Shown here: one piece after another, positions 62,852-64,000 of the stretch
How the letters are laid out: each line of letters begins with the position of its first letter
Position numbering within the stretch: position 1 is the first letter of the stretch
Assembly (NCBI GenBank): GCA_009746045.1
Contig: RPFO01000264.1
Span: 241,001 to 305,000 of the forward strand
Direction of reading: 5' to 3'
Source: Mesostigma viride
Lineage: Eukaryota > Streptophyta > Mesostigmatophyceae > Mesostigmatales > Mesostigmataceae
Length of the DNA: 64,000 nucleotides
The notes under the pieces: model-generated
What the model saw: only the letters and a program-made list of their open reading frames with translations
Told to the model about the DNA's origin: nothing
Databases searched by the model: none
Translations under genes and position numbers: made by a program

Positions 62852-64000
62852 CTGGGGGCCAGACCACAAGCGGGACGCGGGCGAGAAAAAGGAGCAGCAG
62901 ACCAGAGGTTTAACGAGCGCAGGCAGGAGGCATGCGGCGCGACAGGGGGCACGGCACGAGTGGCAAGATTCGTAGGGTACCAGCGGCGTGGTGAGCTCAG
63001 GCATGCGGTGTGACGTGGGCGAGAAAGGGAACAGACCAGGGGCATGAGGCGCCACACGAGCGACGAAATGAGTGGTGGACCAGAGGAGTGGCGAGCGCAA
63101 GCAAAAGGCTAGAGGCATGTCATGGGGTCAAGGGGGCGGCGCCAGGCCGAGGAGCCGCAGGGCCGGCAACAGGGACATTGCGTGCGCGAGCCTAAGACAT
63201 GGCTTTTGTGGGGGCCGGAAGAAGAGGGACATTGCGTGCGCGGGGGCAATGACGAGAGGGGCGGGGCATTGCGTCAGTGTGCCAGGGAAATGAGGTATAA
63301 TGGCAGGGACGTGGGGGATGCGCCAGGGAGGACCGACCAGACGGTGGAATGCATTGGGTATGGACGGCGGCGAGGACCTTAGATACAGGCATCTCAAAGG
63401 TGAAACCACCTTATATACAGGCATCTCAAAGGTGAAACCACCTTATATATAGGCATCTCAAAGTTGAAACCACCTTATATATAGGCATCTCGAAGGTGAC
63501 ACTACCCATGCGGCCTCGGGCCCTTGCGATGGATGGGGGTTAAGAGGGCACGGAGGGTGAGGACACGGAGGGAGGGCACGGAGGGGGGGAAACAGCGGTT
63601 GGATCGCGTGACGTAACGTTGAATATCATGATGGGAGGCGAGGGGGGGGGGGGATATATGTTGCCTTGGTAATGCGCCATTGTACACTGAGCGAGTGGGG
63701 CTGAGAGCGGCGGAGGTGCCATATGAGCAGACCGTGGCTTCCAGCCGTCATGTGCTGGGTTGTATATATAACGGTGTATATATAACGGAGTAACGTGCTG
63801 CTGCGTTCCTCTAGATACACCACGAGCCGTATACGAGGCATCGTACGGGGTCTGATGCTGAACATGTAGGTGCGCCCTGTACGACACGGCGCTGCATGTT
63901 GCGGCTAACGAGTCTTTAAACACGTCACGCCCTGTACAGAAAGAGGAGTGCACCGTGGCTGTGGAAAACACACGCCCACCTAGCTAATACGATAAACCTA
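62852..64000. other. upstream intron of the transporter gene or intergenic
   Basis: I find no further exon of the transporter here. The region holds GC-rich low-complexity sequence and a 32-bp repeat at 63387-63497. Short frames on both strands are not supported. Confidence 0.4.
63387..63497. repeat. 32-bp tandem repeat, nearly four copies
   Basis: AGGCATCTCAAAGGTGAAAC begins at 63387, 63419, 63451 and 63483; units continue with CACCTTATATAT. Confidence 0.95.

Overview
This window looks like nuclear DNA of a eukaryotic alga, most likely a green alga. It has long intergenic stretches, GT-AG introns, many minisatellites and a crowd of decayed transposable elements. At the right end is a multi-exon gene for a plastid-type ATP/ADP (TLC/NTT family) transporter, which in eukaryotes points to a plastid-bearing organism. 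No bacterial features are present (no operons, Shine-Dalgarno sites or CRISPR array).

Layout. 1-7.3 kb is mostly non-coding repeats, with one recognisable piece: the C-terminal exon of an En/Spm (CACTA)-like transposase on the minus strand (3799-4735). 7.9-23.6 kb is the most unusual part. It is a remnant of a virus-like integrated DNA element (polinton-like virus or virophage-type) with its genes on the + strand: an A32/FtsK-HerA packaging ATPase lacking its Walker A end, a small gene, an intact tyrosine recombinase, and a broken primase-helicase (UL52-type primase plus UL9-type helicase), ending at two 99-bp copies of a hairpin repeat. A 9.3-kb Ty1/copia-like LTR retrotransposon (8684-17997, coding on the minus strand, 650-bp LTRs that look identical, 5-bp target duplication ATACA) is inserted in the small gene. 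It carries its own nested 1.78-kb TIR element.

23.9-25.3 kb is a hAT-like element with an 8-bp target duplication. 25.3-28.8 kb holds a few possible exons and a minisatellite. 28.8-36.3 kb and 49.5-54.1 kb hold LINE remains: apurinic-type endonuclease, reverse transcriptase, ORF1 and a restriction-like endonuclease domain, plus shared repeats that recur in inverted orientation between the two clusters. 36.7-39.2 kb is a pair of ~605-bp direct repeats around a ~970-bp non-coding core. 39.9-45.5 kb has gag pieces of one or two LTR retrotransposons and a BED zinc finger of a hAT transposase. 45.5-47.4 kb is a TIR element flanked by TTAATTAATTAA. 47.4-49.5 and 50.1-51.2 kb show nothing recognisable.

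54.7-62.9 kb is the transporter gene (minus strand, eight exons in the window, 5' exons beyond the right edge). All seven introns have GT-AG ends and matching phases. Two exons need one extra base in a run of seven G or C to stay in frame, which suggests small homopolymer errors in this assembly. Several introns contain extra copies of the adjoining exon end plus its splice site, sometimes amplified into minisatellites. The same pattern occurs in the CACTA-like gene. This boundary-duplication pattern and the virus-like module are the two observations most worth following up.
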